Shown here: one piece after another, positions 1 through 10,241 of the stretch | How positions within the stretch are numbered: position 1 is the first letter of the stretch | How the letters are laid out: every line of letters begins with the position of its first letter | Assembly (NCBI GenBank): GCA_004151065.3 | Contig: NWUY0300003114.1 | Span: 51,783-70,179 of the forward strand | Reading direction: 5' to 3' | Source of the DNA: Larix sibirica | Taxonomy: Eukaryota > Streptophyta > Pinopsida > Pinales > Pinaceae | DNA: 18,397 nucleotides | Translations under genes and position numbers: made by a program | Notes under the pieces: model-generated | What the model was told of the DNA's origin: nothing | The model's input: the letters and a program-made list of their open reading frames with translations, nothing else | Database searches by the model: none

Positions 1-780
1 CAAAAACTGCATAAAGTGTCTCAGGGAAATGCCTGCCATTTTTTCTAGGTAGATGATAAAAATGAAATGAAAGCATCATGTTGAATCTTGTTGATAGGTT
101 CACATTAGCATGGTCTCATATTGTTTTAAGAGTGTGTGAGGAGAAAAATACATAATTTCCAAAACAGGGTTTTAAGCAGTTTTACTGCTTTAATGGTTGA
201 AAAATTAGTAAAAATAGCTTCAGTAAAATGCCCACCATTTCCTGTAGGATAAGTATTAAATTTTTATTAAGGCATGGATATGTTCTATGTTGAAGTGGTT
301 ATCCATCCATGGATTCATTTTTCCTCTGGGTGTTCGCACATGTTAATTGGAAGTCTGCCAAATCAAAAAAAGTGTGTTTTTACTGTCTAATTGTCAGTCA
401 CGAAAAGTTCAAGGAGCCTTTTTAAATGAACGCTAGAGTCAATTGTTGTACTGATAAATTGATCAGATGACATGGGGTTATTCTTTGGTACTATTTTTAT
501 GCACCCACGGTCTTGGTTCTCCCTCTGATGTCCACACGTGTAAAAGGAAGATATGCCAATTTTGGATGACAGAAAGTGTGAAAATATGCCCACTTCAAAG
601 AAACTGCCTTTTGGAAATGCACGCCAGTTGGTGTCCTTAGGAAAATAATTTTGTCTAATGACATGGGTCTGTTCATTGATGTATTGTCTGTATGGTCATG
701 GATTCAATATTCCATCTAGTGTCCACAAGTGTGAAATCTACACCTGCAAAGTTAGTGAAAAATGTTAAAATACCTGCAGT
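1..780. repeat. Degenerate tandem repeat, about 190-200 bp period
   Basis: Three units can be aligned by eye on the anchor cctctgggtgtt (323), cctctgatgtcc (522) and ccatctagtgtcc (712), giving spacings of 199 and 190 bp. Each anchor is preceded by a catggattcat-like block and followed by a tgt(c)cacacgtgt-like block, then a purine-rich stretch ending near aagtgtgaaaatacc. The first 200 bp look like a fourth, weaker unit (aaatgcctgccatttt near 26 matches aaatgcccaccattt near 226). The period is in the range common for plant satellites, but the copies are strongly diverged and few. No coding capacity is seen. Confidence 0.6.
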
Positions 781-1580
781 TAAAAAGATGATAAATTACA
801 GGAATAAAAAAAAAAGTACAGGCAACATTATATAAAATCGAAAATGATGAAGTATTATTTATTAAAAATAGAAATATAATCTTTGAAGGAGGGCAAGCGT
901 TATTTTATATATAGTGAGTAAATAAAGGAGATATGCTATAGGGATAAAAACAAAGTTTAATAAATGATAAGCTACAGGAATATATCATATTCAAAGGTTA
1001 TGTGATGAATGCTGGAGTTAAAAGAAATCCTTCAGGAGTTGGTAAAGGCACGCAGAGGGTTTAAGGAATTCCACAAGCATAGTTAAAGAAAGATCAAGCA
1101 CGCAGAAGTGTTTGGATGGAGACTGTAATTTGATTAATCAAATATTAGTTTTAAACAGAGTTATATTAAACAAAAAAAATAGAATGATAAAGTAATTATC
1201 AGAGATGTGAAAAGGCATGAGAATAAAAGAGAATGAGATTTTTTTTGAAAGGATGTTGTTTCTTGATAAAAAGACATATAATTTAATTAAAAGAACAGTG
1301 TGATAAAAAGAGTTTGAAAGGGCATGAAGATTTGAAAAAGCGTGCTTATGAAAAGATGTGTCTCGTCTGTTTGAAAAGGTGCAAAGTTTGAAAGGTAAGT
1401 TGTGTGATATATAAACATAAATTTTAGATGAAGGATGTATGTCTCTGTACATTTAAGATGCAGATCTAGAGTGCAGAGTATCTAGAGTATGTGGCAGAGA
1501 GTGTCTGTGTGTCTCTGCTATGAAGTATGTTGATCTGAAGATGAAGAAGAGTGTTTTTGTCTGGTTTATCATGAATATAT
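781..1580. other. Gene-less AT/purine-rich stretch with a short tttgaaaagg motif array
   Basis: No recognisable gene. Between about 1312 and 1395 a tttgaaaRg motif recurs at roughly 17-22 bp spacing (near 1313, 1331, 1347, 1370 and 1387), with looser copies near 1207 and 1244. This looks like a decayed short tandem repeat. The rest is A- and G-rich on the plus strand. Confidence 0.4.
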
Positions 1581-1589
1581 GAAACAGAG

Positions 1590-1817
1590 TTGCAGTCTAA
1601 AAGGAGAGAACAGTATATGGAATTCAAATGGCAAGGACATGATTACAAGTTATATGGATTGGGAATCTTACAAGCATCACACCTCAAGGAGAAGGAATTC
1701 CAAAATAAAAGAGGTCCATGTACATATAATGATAAAGGAAGCAATTGTTGTAATTGTGATCACATATCTCAAATCGTCACTTCAAATCAAATCAATAATC
1801 AAGATGATATCATCTAG
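1590..1817 (+). pseudogene. Possible Ty3/gypsy pol scrap (region just before reverse transcriptase)
   Basis: The 75-residue frame contains YMEFKWQGHDYKLYG near its start. This resembles the short beta-strand block (M-x-F-x-W-x-G-x-x-x-x-L-x-G) found between protease and reverse transcriptase in many plant Ty3/gypsy polyproteins. No protease motif is visible upstream and no RT motif downstream, so the match rests on one short block. It could equally be chance in a decayed sequence. The frame has no recognisable neighbour on either side. Confidence 0.25.
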
Positions 1818-1859
1818 TATAGATTTGAGGACAACGCTCCTACAGGAACTGTTTTAACA

Positions 1860-3180
1860 ACATATGCATCGGTGATGGAAATGTTTGTTGGGCCCACAAA
1901 ATTTTTAAAATAATTCTAGTGACTATTTCATATACCTATTTTGTATATATTTTTTATTTTATTAAGATAATTCATGATGAGATTTGTATGTAAATCATAA
2001 ATGGACATCACTGCCACCTTAGGTCAATTTGTATAATGTCGTTCGTGTATGGTAGGCTAGAGAGAGGCATAGGGATTTGTTTCCTCATCCTATTGTTAAT
2101 GCAACTCAAGAGATCTTATTCAGGTTAGCCTCCTCATGTTTTGTGAAGAGGCTACTTCACTCAAGGGGTAGACTGAGCTACTAACGGATTTAATCCATCG
2201 TTCGACTCATGAAAGGTAGGCCTTCAAGGTTTGTCATGATATTTGGTACCATCCTATGGAGGAGGGGGTATGAATTTCCTTGTTTTCCTGATATATTGCC
2301 TAGTGTTTCACCTAAGACTCAGTTGAGGTATGTTATGTGATTCATCAATGCAAATTTTACTCACCCCAGTGAGTTCCAGGTGAGTGGGGGCTAGTTGAGG
2401 CTACATGCATTTTGGTGAGAGGAGGTCAGGTGCTTGAGCTTGTTTGCTACCATGATAGCACACCATACCACTAATGGGTAGAACATTAGTTGCACTAGGT
2501 TATATTATGTAGAGAGTATACTACAAGGGCCCAAGTTGATCAGGTGGGATACTGTTTTTTGACAATATTTTTGTATAGTTTTAGACCACTATCGTAGCCA
2601 ACTGTAGGGGAGATAGTTTTTCCCCTTCGCATCGAAGTTATTTACTCTATTTTTTAAAGGTTTCAAATGACTCAACTCACATTCGGGTCGACATTTTACC
2701 ACATGATAGTTATACCTATGCCTAATGTTTGTATGCACATCTAGGGGTAGGGTTTTCCCAAGAGAAGTGTGCTCAAGCTCATGTGTAGGGTGCCCAGTGC
2801 ATAGGTTTTGATGATGTTACATAATGATGATCGAAAATTAGTTATTGATTATGTGCAATATCCATATACAAGGATGGACCAGAAAGGATGTGCAAACATC
2901 CAATTTCACTTGCAACCACCCTTCCCCATTTTTTCCTTGGAGAAAATGTGGACCCCTCCTTCTATTTTATGATCACTTGGAACTTTGCCTTTTCTTCCTG
3001 ATGAATGAACTATTGATAAAAGGATTTGGTCCATGGTCATCAATGAGGTAAGAAACTAAGTTGTTAGTTTTAAGAATTAGTGGTCACTTTTGGAAACTTA
3101 AATTTATAAGTTGCATGTTTAAAATTATTTTTAAGTTGTTAAGGAAGGAGGCATCTTACCGCATAGTTAATCACTAAGGC
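1860..3180. other. No recognisable gene
   Basis: All frames are interrupted often. Short open stretches exist (for example 2845-3051 plus) but match no family I know and show no motif. The base composition is slightly less AT-rich than the flanks, so this may be an old transposon internal region or LTR. I cannot support any assignment. Confidence 0.4.
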
Positions 3181-3186
3181 ACCTAT

Positions 3187-3445
3187 CCATCGTGTGGATA
3201 TAGGACAAGCCATCGATACGGTGCAACTCTGATGTTGCGATATCAAACTTACTAGATCTATGAAACCACGTGGACTTAACAGTTAATCCATTGACGAAGC
3301 TATGAACAAACGAATCCAATATAATAAGAAAAATGTCGATGGAAGCAAAGAAGAAACGGCGCAAGGTTATGAATTAGTCCATCGACATTGTTAATAGTTA
3401 AGTCGTCCGATGTATTGGAAAATTTTCTAACAAGAGATCCATCGA
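3187..3445. repeat. Cluster of ccatcga / tcgatgg motifs
   Basis: The hexamer ccatcg or its complement occurs near 3187, 3210, 3337, 3379 and 3438, with a variant ccattga near 3288. The copy near 3379 sits in tagtccatcgacat, and a close relative is present on the opposite strand near 14050 (atatcgatggactaa). The cluster lies immediately outside the left inverted-repeat arm, and the relative lies about 0.9 kb outside the right arm. It may be the remains of a regulatory or LTR segment of the same repeat family. Confidence 0.4.
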
Positions 3446-5744
3446 TGAAAACTCTGGGACATTTTTGAAGGCCAAGGTTGCTGAGGGACATATAAGAGAT
3501 TTAAAATAGCAGAATCAAGAGGAGCACTAGAGGCAATTAGTTTCATAGGATAACCCACTCTTTGAATAACACTAATACACTTCATGCTTAAAATTGAACC
3601 CAACGGGGAAAGTGAAAGAGAGCATTATAAGTTCAAAATGTAAACTTATTTAAAACCAGACCCTATATTTAAATGTTAAGATTAATTGGTCTCTTAGCTT
3701 TCCCTCCACCCTGTGCACTATCAGTAGCCTATTTTTAGACCATCTCACCTTCAAAATCATTGTTACACACTCTTTGTTTATGCTATCAACACGATGCAAA
3801 TGAGCTCTCTTTCCAAAAAAAATTTCTTTTTTTCTTTTATGACCCTGGTCATGGAATTTGAATATGATATTAATCACTCCCATGAAGAATACATGTCTCA
3901 CAAGCGAACTCATCTCCAAACTAAAGAAGTCCAAAGTGTATCTTCGGAAGAAATAAGCAAAGAAAAAAATGATTTTGATCTAATGATACAATATGGTGAT
4001 ACAAACAACGACATGAAGACTAAACCTACATATCACTGGGGACTGATGTACCAAATATTCATCCAAGAAGAATATTGTGGTTTGTTCAAAGGGGATAAAG
4101 ATGAACTTTCAATATATCATAACATCAAGAGGTCTAGTATGCACAAGGTATTAGCAAGATCAATTGTCTTTCCCTATGTAGATGTAATAGACTGGTTGTT
4201 GTACAACAAGTATGTTACCAACAAACTTATCAAAGTTGTCAAAGAAAAGCCATTTCCTCTTTCCAACCAGTAGCATTGAATCTATATTATAAGTTCCTAA
4301 GCTCAGAGATAAAGATGACCTCTAACTAGATAACTATGCTGAAAATCAATTATTTAGCATTTCTAAAACAAATATGGGCTAAGAATAAAATATTTTGGTC
4401 AAGTGATGATGGTATAAATTAGACCAAGTGGAAAACATAAGGCATCTCAATTTTGAGAAGGGTGGCTACATCTATTATACCACGTCACCTTGCTAGGAAA
4501 TGTTTTTAATTGGGAGGCCATTCTATTGAAAAATATAGTGAACGCAATTATGAAAGTGAAGCATAACACAGTAGGAAAACAATCTAAATTCCACACGTCA
4601 TCATACTTGTTAAATATAGTATGTGCTACAAATATTTTTCTTGGTATGCGATGGAGGTGGGTTCCCTCATAACCTCTAGTTCATGTTTATTGTCAATCGT
4701 TATGGGAACATAAGTAAGTAAGCCATTACAAGCAAATTTGCGAAGAATTTATCATTCCCTTGTGCATGTTCGTGCACAAGAAAGTAGCCAAGTTCATGTC
4801 AGAAAGAGTCATTAAAGAAGTAAAAATACTAGGATATTGGTTTCTAATAGAAAGAGGCACTTACATGTGCATTTATGGGTGCTCGCAACACCATACATCT
4901 TACCCAAGTACGTCACAGATCAAGTAGTATTGCAGGAGATAGCTAGATAAACCTTCATTAACGGGATTGGAGTTGTAATGGGTAAGGATAAGAAAGCTTC
5001 ATGGCCATCTTTTCCTATAATTGTAGGGGCTATCAAGATGGCTTGATCAAAAGATATAGAATAGAAAATTAAGGAACTGAGCTCTTTCCATTTGGCTAGA
5101 AGATAGCAAAAAGAAGGTATTAAATCATTACTCGTCCATAGGATATAAATGGCCTTATACATATGAGTTCTTCACAAAAGAGGAAGCCTTCAGGAGGGAA
5201 AATACCCTTGAAGAAATGAAGAAAAGGTAGAAAAAAGACAAAGGCACTACCTCAAGAAGATTGGTTGCTGAGGGAGTGAGAAAGAAAAACAAGCAAAAGA
5301 AGAAGCTAAGAGAGAGCAAGCTCGAAAATTGAAGAGGATCAAAAGAAGAAAGAAGAATAACATAAGAGAGATGAAGTTCAACAAAAGGAGCAAGAGGAGT
5401 CTCAAAAAAAAAAAGCAAGATGAGGCTCAAAGGGTGAAAGAAGAAGGGGGGAAATGACAAGAAGAAGCACCATACACAGAGGCTCGAAAGAAGAAAGAAG
5501 AAGATGAAAAACAATAGGAGAAAGTTGAATCCCAAACCAGTGAGGTGCAAGATATTGAAATGGAAACAATCAATATAGGTACAAGAACTACACTCACTAG
5601 CGGAAACTTCCCATTGAAGTAATTGAGACTTGGATTATACACTCACTCGAAAGAAGACTTTGTTTCTCAACTCAGTTCTTTTGTTTTCAATTAGCAAAAA
5701 AAAAATTCCAAAAGAACCCATAAGAAATTAAAAGTATCATCCCA
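3444..5744 (+). repeat. Left arm of a 2.3-kb inverted repeat
   Basis: This segment matches the reverse complement of 10824-13172 almost along its length. In one hand-aligned stretch (about 3590-3740 against the complement of about 12880-13020) I count roughly 17 differences in about 145 bp. Homology begins near gatgaaaac (3444) and ends near aaaagtatcatcc (5743). Both arms encode the same decayed protein frame in their own sense direction. They are therefore two copies of one repeat family rather than a palindrome created by a hairpin alone. Small indels are spread through the alignment. Confidence 0.9.
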
Positions 5745-6735
5745 ACCGGAGGTGGAGGTAACATTTGAAATACCTGTGTTCATAGGAATTAATCAAGAAC
5801 TTACCGTTGTGGCCTCAGCAAATGTCATGAGCATGATGGCCACTGAATTAATATACAAAAGTTTGGCAAATATTTTGCCAAAGCACAGAAGAAATTAGCC
5901 CCCTAGAAGAAGAAATCCTGGAAGCATGAGGAGTTGTGACCCTTTTTCATGAATATGATGCATTGCTAGCATAAAATGAGGCTCTAGTAGTATAATTAGA
6001 GAGTGTGAGGGGTGAGAAACAAAGTTTAATGGAATTCTAGACGTGCGTTGCTTCACTACAACAAGAGTTATTCAGCATGCAAGATCAAGTCTCGGGACAA
6101 GTACAATAATTTCAGAGTTTAATAGGAAGGTTGAAAACTGTGGCGGAAATGATAGTGAAGCATAATATTATGATCGATAATGTTAAATCAAACCTAGATT
6201 TTTTAGTAGTATGGTAGCAGTAAGAAACAAAAATTCCTTTAAATCTCCCTAGGAGAACCCAACAAGAGATTCAACGAGATTAGGTTGTCATTGCTAGTTG
6301 CAAGAAATTTAGTTCATCCCTACAAAAGGAAGTCACTGTGTCATTGGATAGATGTGAATACCTACACTAGGGTCCTATGAAAGTAATGGAGAGGTGCCAA
6401 CTTCCATCACTAGGTACAATTAACAACCCCATGCCTAAAGAATAAAGGAGAACTAAAATGGAAAGGATTATAAACAACAAGCATGTAATTATCAGACATA
6501 TTGCACAGGTCACCTCCACAACATTAAAGGATCATGTTTCAACTCCTACATGAGAATTGCATGTGATGACCTCATGCAACACATCTTTAACCAGAGCATT
6601 TTCCACACTAAATGAAGAAGTTATGGGACATGAATCTTCATCATAACTCCTAAGGCCCCAACAACTTAATGTTATCACATATGATTTTAAATTGTGGGAT
6701 ACTTTTATGAAGTCAAAAGGAATTATTTTTCCCTA
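3794..6735 (+). pseudogene. Decayed large ORF of an unidentified repeat-associated gene family (left copy)
   Basis: I do not recognise the family. The first open block (3794-4273, 159 residues) includes HWGLMYQIFIQEEYCGLFKG and a following VDVIDWLLYNKYVTNKLIK segment. After several stops a second block near 4900-5060 carries LPKYVTDQVVLQEIAR and KKASWPSFPIIVGAIKM. From about 5190 to 5540 the frame is very rich in Lys, Glu, Gln and Arg, which predicts a coiled coil. It continues through THKKLKVSS and a VTFEIPVFIGINQEL block (about 5755-5800). After a frameshift near 5850-5885 it runs on as helical, stop-broken sequence to about 6735. The minus-strand copy in the right arm conserves the same blocks in the same order, which is the main reason to call it decayed coding sequence. 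Several stops and at least one frameshift make it non-functional. It could be an extra ORF of a large retrotransposon or a captured host gene. Confidence 0.55.
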
Positions 6736-7120
6736 ACGACGATGTAATATTTTAGATTTTAATTGTCCTCTTTGTATTTAGTTTTTGAGCAAAACTCTTG
6801 TACGTCAAATTATTAACATGAATCCCAAAGGTCATAAACTAACTCAAAGGAGAGAAAAGTAGAAGAGGATTTTTGCTTGCACATTTTGTAAAGAATCGTT
6901 TCTTACTTTATGGGAAGGAGAAGCCATTGGTTCGATTTTTCCACAGGAATACTTTGTCATGTCGATTATTGATGTTGAACTAGTTCATGTTTTTATTGTA
7001 TCCAGATATGAAGTAAGATGTTATGGAACTTTGTAGTGACTATTCTAAACAATACTTCTTCCTTGATTCGTATGTTATTCTTGTTCAGAATTTGATTTCC
7101 ATGATAAGCGAAAACATAAT

Positions 7121-7130
7121 GGTATAAATA
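7121..7130 (+). promoter_or_regulatory. TATA-like box
   Basis: ggtataaatactgg fits a plant TATA box and lies about 440 bp upstream of the gag-like frame. In an AT-rich region such matches occur by chance, so this is only a candidate LTR promoter. Confidence 0.2.
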
Positions 7131-7468
7131 CTGGATTGTTCTAATATTTGTACTTTATCTCTGTCATTTGCTTATCTGTTTCACAAACAGCTCTCTGAAG
7201 TTGAAATATGAATAATCAATTATTATTTCATTGCCTGCCTTATTAATTTTGCTCCTAGTTAGGATAGGATAGAGTAGCTAGTAATCTGCATTTAGGATAA
7301 ATCATTATATATTTCATCCTCTAATAATAAAAATTCATAAATGGTGGACCAAGCCACAATTGATAAAACCCCATACCATTAATGGTAGTCGATCCAAAAT
7401 CCAAATGGGTTTCCTATTCCAAACATTTTAATATATAATTGGGGCTTTCTATCGAGGAAAACCCCTTG

Positions 7469-7502
7469 TTGTTGATGCTAGGACATGTTCAAGCATCAAC
7501 AA
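7469..7502 (+). other. Perfect 11-bp stem, 12-nt loop hairpin followed by a T run
   Basis: ttgttgatgct at 7469-7479 pairs perfectly with agcatcaacaa at 7492-7502 around a 12-nt loop, and a run of six T follows directly. It lies about 60 bp before the gag-like frame. In the RNA of a retroelement this is a plausible leader stem-loop (packaging or dimerisation type), but that role is inferred from position alone. Confidence 0.6.
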
Positions 7503-7559
7503 TTTTTTGTTCTAGAAGAAGGGCCACTAGTGTATGGTTGAGAGAGGAAGTCCTCTTCC

Positions 7560-8995
7560 ATGTGGATTTTTTTTGGGACCCCACCCAAATTTACTCAGCC
7601 TGATATGTCAGCCGCCCAAGAGGCTTATCTCGAACATGACACCAATTTTGAAGATAGTGCTCTTGAATTAGAACAACTTGAATCATCTCCTCAGCATATT
7701 TTCATTGTCCTTCGTCAAGAATTTAACACTTTCCGATGGTTCACTAGGTCATACATAAATCAGATCAATCAACTACTTGTATCTCCCTTACTATCTAGAT
7801 GTTGTGCCCATCATAAAAGGTTTATATAAAATGAGGAGTTAGTGCTAGTAGATTCTCTGGAAGATTTAGTGGATTTGACATTGCAAGAGATCCTAGAGTG
7901 CTTATATCAATTTGAGCCTTTGCTCCCCAAGACACCTCATTATCTTCATCTCCCTAATCCCCCATATTCATATCCACGTATCAACATTATGGCTTATAAC
8001 CAAGTACCATCTTGGAGATCATAGGGTGCCTTAAATATCATGGTTCATTTCAATGATTTACCCAAGCACCTTGAGTGCATGTTCATGAAGTTTGATCTTG
8101 ACAAAGGATTCACTCCAAAGGACCACATTAAGAGTTTTTACCTTGCTCTCATATTGTTGAATGTCCAGCATGAGGATGTGGTATGCAAATTATTTCCTTA
8201 TACTTTTGAAAGCAAGGCATATACATGATATTTTAGCTTACCTTTGGGATCAATTATGAGTTGGTATGAATTTGAAAATATATTTCTAAGAAAATTTGGA
8301 GAAAAAAAACCCCTACTACCTTAATGAGAGAATTATTGGCTTTGAAAATGGATAAGAAAGAAAAAATCAAATATTTTAATCAATGTTTTACAACTTTGTT
8401 GTAGGTTTCCAGCCAATACACAACCCAGTTAGGAAGTTACAGTGGTGTATTATACTTCAGCACTTCACCCCTCGATATCCATGTTTGTCAAAAGAACTAG
8501 AAGAGCCATCTTGGTAGAAAATTTTGAGGAAGCTAAAAAGGTAGAACTTGAAATGTCAAGTATCATTAAACATGCAGTTGAAAGAAAATCGAAACCCACA
8601 TCAGCTAAAAACACTCTTTTATTGACTAAGCCAACAAAATAAAACCCTATTGATCTAGGAAGTGTGGTTAAACTAGCCAAGAATTTATCTAATGAAATAA
8701 TTGATCTAAAGAATAATTTTGGGGAAGGTTCTTCTAGAACAAAATCTTTCAGGCCTTTTTTTAAGAAGAAGGACAATACACCAAAACCCCCAGAGAATGA
8801 GTGATCTACATTCAATTTAAATGATTCAAGTTATATGGATCACTTATGTATGTATCATCAGGAAAATCATTCGGAAAAGACTTGTCCATACTGGATTAAT
8901 TTAATGGCCTTAGTAATCAACCAACTATTGGACAAGAAATTACTTGATGAGGAAGAAGAAAAGGAATTTGAACAAAAAAAACAAACGAATCTAAA
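7560..8995 (+). pseudogene. gag: Ty3/gypsy gag pseudogene
   Basis: One frame is kept through most of the region, with stops at 7827, 8022 and 8226. The capsid core is clear: HFNDLPKHLECMFMKFDLDK, then KDHIKSFYLALILLNVQHED and KLFPYTFESKA, followed by YFSLPLGSIMSWYEFENIF. This is the retrotrans_gag pattern (F-x-G/D x n A..W..L then F..FLxKF). A frameshift in a poly-A run near 8303 moves ELLALKMDKKEKIKYFNQ to another frame. The first frame resumes by 8442 with a VENFEEAKKVELEM helix. Near 8848-8890 CMYHQENHSEKTCPYW is a C-x2-H-x3-H-x4-C knuckle-like motif. The start is uncertain; an in-frame Met at about 7602 is more natural than 7560. It cannot make a functional capsid. Confidence 0.85.
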
Positions 8996-8999
8996 GAAG

Positions 9000-9905
9000 A
9001 CTTGAAAGGAACCACAATGTTACTGTGGGATTGGGCTCCAAGTTTGGAGGAATAAAGTGAGGACAATTTTGATCTAGATGAAATTCATAATGTGCAGATA
9101 GCCCCCAGAAATTATGCTCTCAAAAGAAAAGGGCATGTTAATGAAAATACCCTACCCTCTAAGGCTACTACAAACACTAATAAATATAATTCCTATGGGG
9201 TAATTCAAACAAAATTAGTCCCTACAAAGAGCAATCGAAAAAACAATCAACCTCATAAGACAATCAGGATTGCTCAAGCTCAAAAGGCTAGTACTACACC
9301 TCAACTGCAAAAAACAGTTCCTCTTGTGAGCAATAAAGCTTCAACCCATTTGCCTAAAATAGCTAGCACTTTGAGAAGTAAAGATATTATTTAAGGTATG
9401 GAGTATAATGTCATTGAATATTTTAAGAAAAGCATAGCCTATTTTTCACTTTTCAAATTGTGCAATATACCCCAATAGAGGAAATTATTGATGGAGGCTT
9501 TTGGGATGGCTTCTAATTTGCATCCCACCACAACTAAGAGTAAAGGGGATAAATATGTTGGTTCTAAGCAAGATAAATAAATCAATGAGGCCAGTATCAA
9601 AGGTAAGTCCAAATACCAAATGCCACCTTTTCTTTTGACCTTTGAAATCTAGAAATACAATGTGCACAATTGTTTGGTTGGATTTGGGATCCTTATAATG
9701 TATTTCCCTACTCAATGTGCAAAAATATTAATGGCAAACCAACCCCTTTTCCCCTTCTCAGATCATACAACTCGATAGATCTGATGTCAAAGTAATTAGT
9801 GAATTGAAAAATGTTCTGATTAGATTGGAAGCAGATCTTAGGGTTTGTTAATTTACTGACATTCTAGTAGTAGAAATACTTGAGGCATATGGGTTGTTGC
9901 TCATT
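9000..9905 (+). pseudogene. Ty3/gypsy gag-pol linker and aspartic protease remnant
   Basis: The linker has one open block (9092-9394, 100 residues, rich in Lys, Asn, Thr and Gln). The retroviral-type protease follows from about 9620: PPFLLTFEI, a stop, then YNVHNCLVGFGILIMYFP. In the family this reads L-(V/I)-D-S-G-A-S-x-N-V-M-P, so the catalytic Asp-Ser/Thr-Gly triad has become Gly-Phe-Gly at about 9680-9688 and the enzyme is dead. Further blocks ELKNVLIRL and EAYGLLLIRD (about 9797-9912) match the C-terminal half of such proteases. In life it would cleave the gag-pol polyprotein in the virus-like particle. Several stops lie within the domain. Confidence 0.75.
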
Positions 9906-9941
9906 AGAGATTGATCTAGTAAATTGCAATGATATTTTTCC

Positions 9942-10140
9942 ATGGATTTGTCTCACTTGTGGTTTCCATATAAGAATCAATTGAATCAAATTCGGGTGGA
10001 TAGAGAGGCACATATGAAAAATATTGTCACAAAGTTGGAAGGACATAATGAACCTGTAAATTTTACTCAATCCATCCTTGGGAATTACTTCTTGGAAACT
10101 GACATGGGTTGTTATCAGGATGAAGAATAAATTCCCATAA
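9942..10140 (+). pseudogene. Spacer between protease and RNase H (pre-RT type segment)
   Basis: This 62-residue open stretch includes DLSHLWFPYKNQLNQIRVDR and FTQSILGNYFLETDMGCYQD. I recall this as the conserved segment that follows the protease in a group of plant Ty3/gypsy elements. It has no known catalytic role. It leads, after two stops and about 100 bp, straight into the RNase H domain. There is no sign of RT motifs such as the YxDD box. Confidence 0.6.
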
Positions 10141-10241
10141 CTAACATACAACTTGACCTCCTTTAATTCTCGCGGACTAATGAAAATGATTTTAATATAG
10201 TAAGGTTAGACTATAGCTTAGATTCTAACATTAGTGTAGAT

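Larger units (their letters stand above)
6736..7559 (+). other. Gene-less leader or LTR-like region upstream of the gypsy gag
   Basis: No coding block is recognisable. The stretch holds a TATA-like box at 7121-7130 and a hairpin at 7469-7502, and it ends where the gag-like frame opens. It would be the expected place for a 5' LTR and leader. However, I could not find a convincing primer binding site or a second copy of an LTR in the window. Confidence 0.35.

Noticed and set aside
174-190. Small 7-bp hairpin (aagcagt-ttt-actgctt)
   Set aside because: Too short to stand out from chance in a window of this size.
1138-1452. 104-residue minus-strand ORF
   Set aside because: Biased composition from an A/G-rich plus strand with tttgaaaagg repeats; no domain or motif.
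5155-5642. Minus-strand ORFs rich in Phe, Leu and Ser that look like membrane proteins
   Set aside because: They are the antisense of the Lys/Glu-rich purine tract of the left-arm gene; the hydrophobicity comes from reading polypyrimidine sequence.
7335-7400. Possible primer binding site (tggtggacc) for the gypsy element
   Set aside because: It does not match the common plant tRNA primer sites I know, and no LTR end is recognisable beside it.
8465-8815. 116-residue minus-strand ORF
   Set aside because: It lies antisense to clear gag coding sequence and shows no motif of its own.
9864-10151. 95-residue minus-strand ORF
   Set aside because: Antisense of the protease/pre-RT spacer of the gypsy element.
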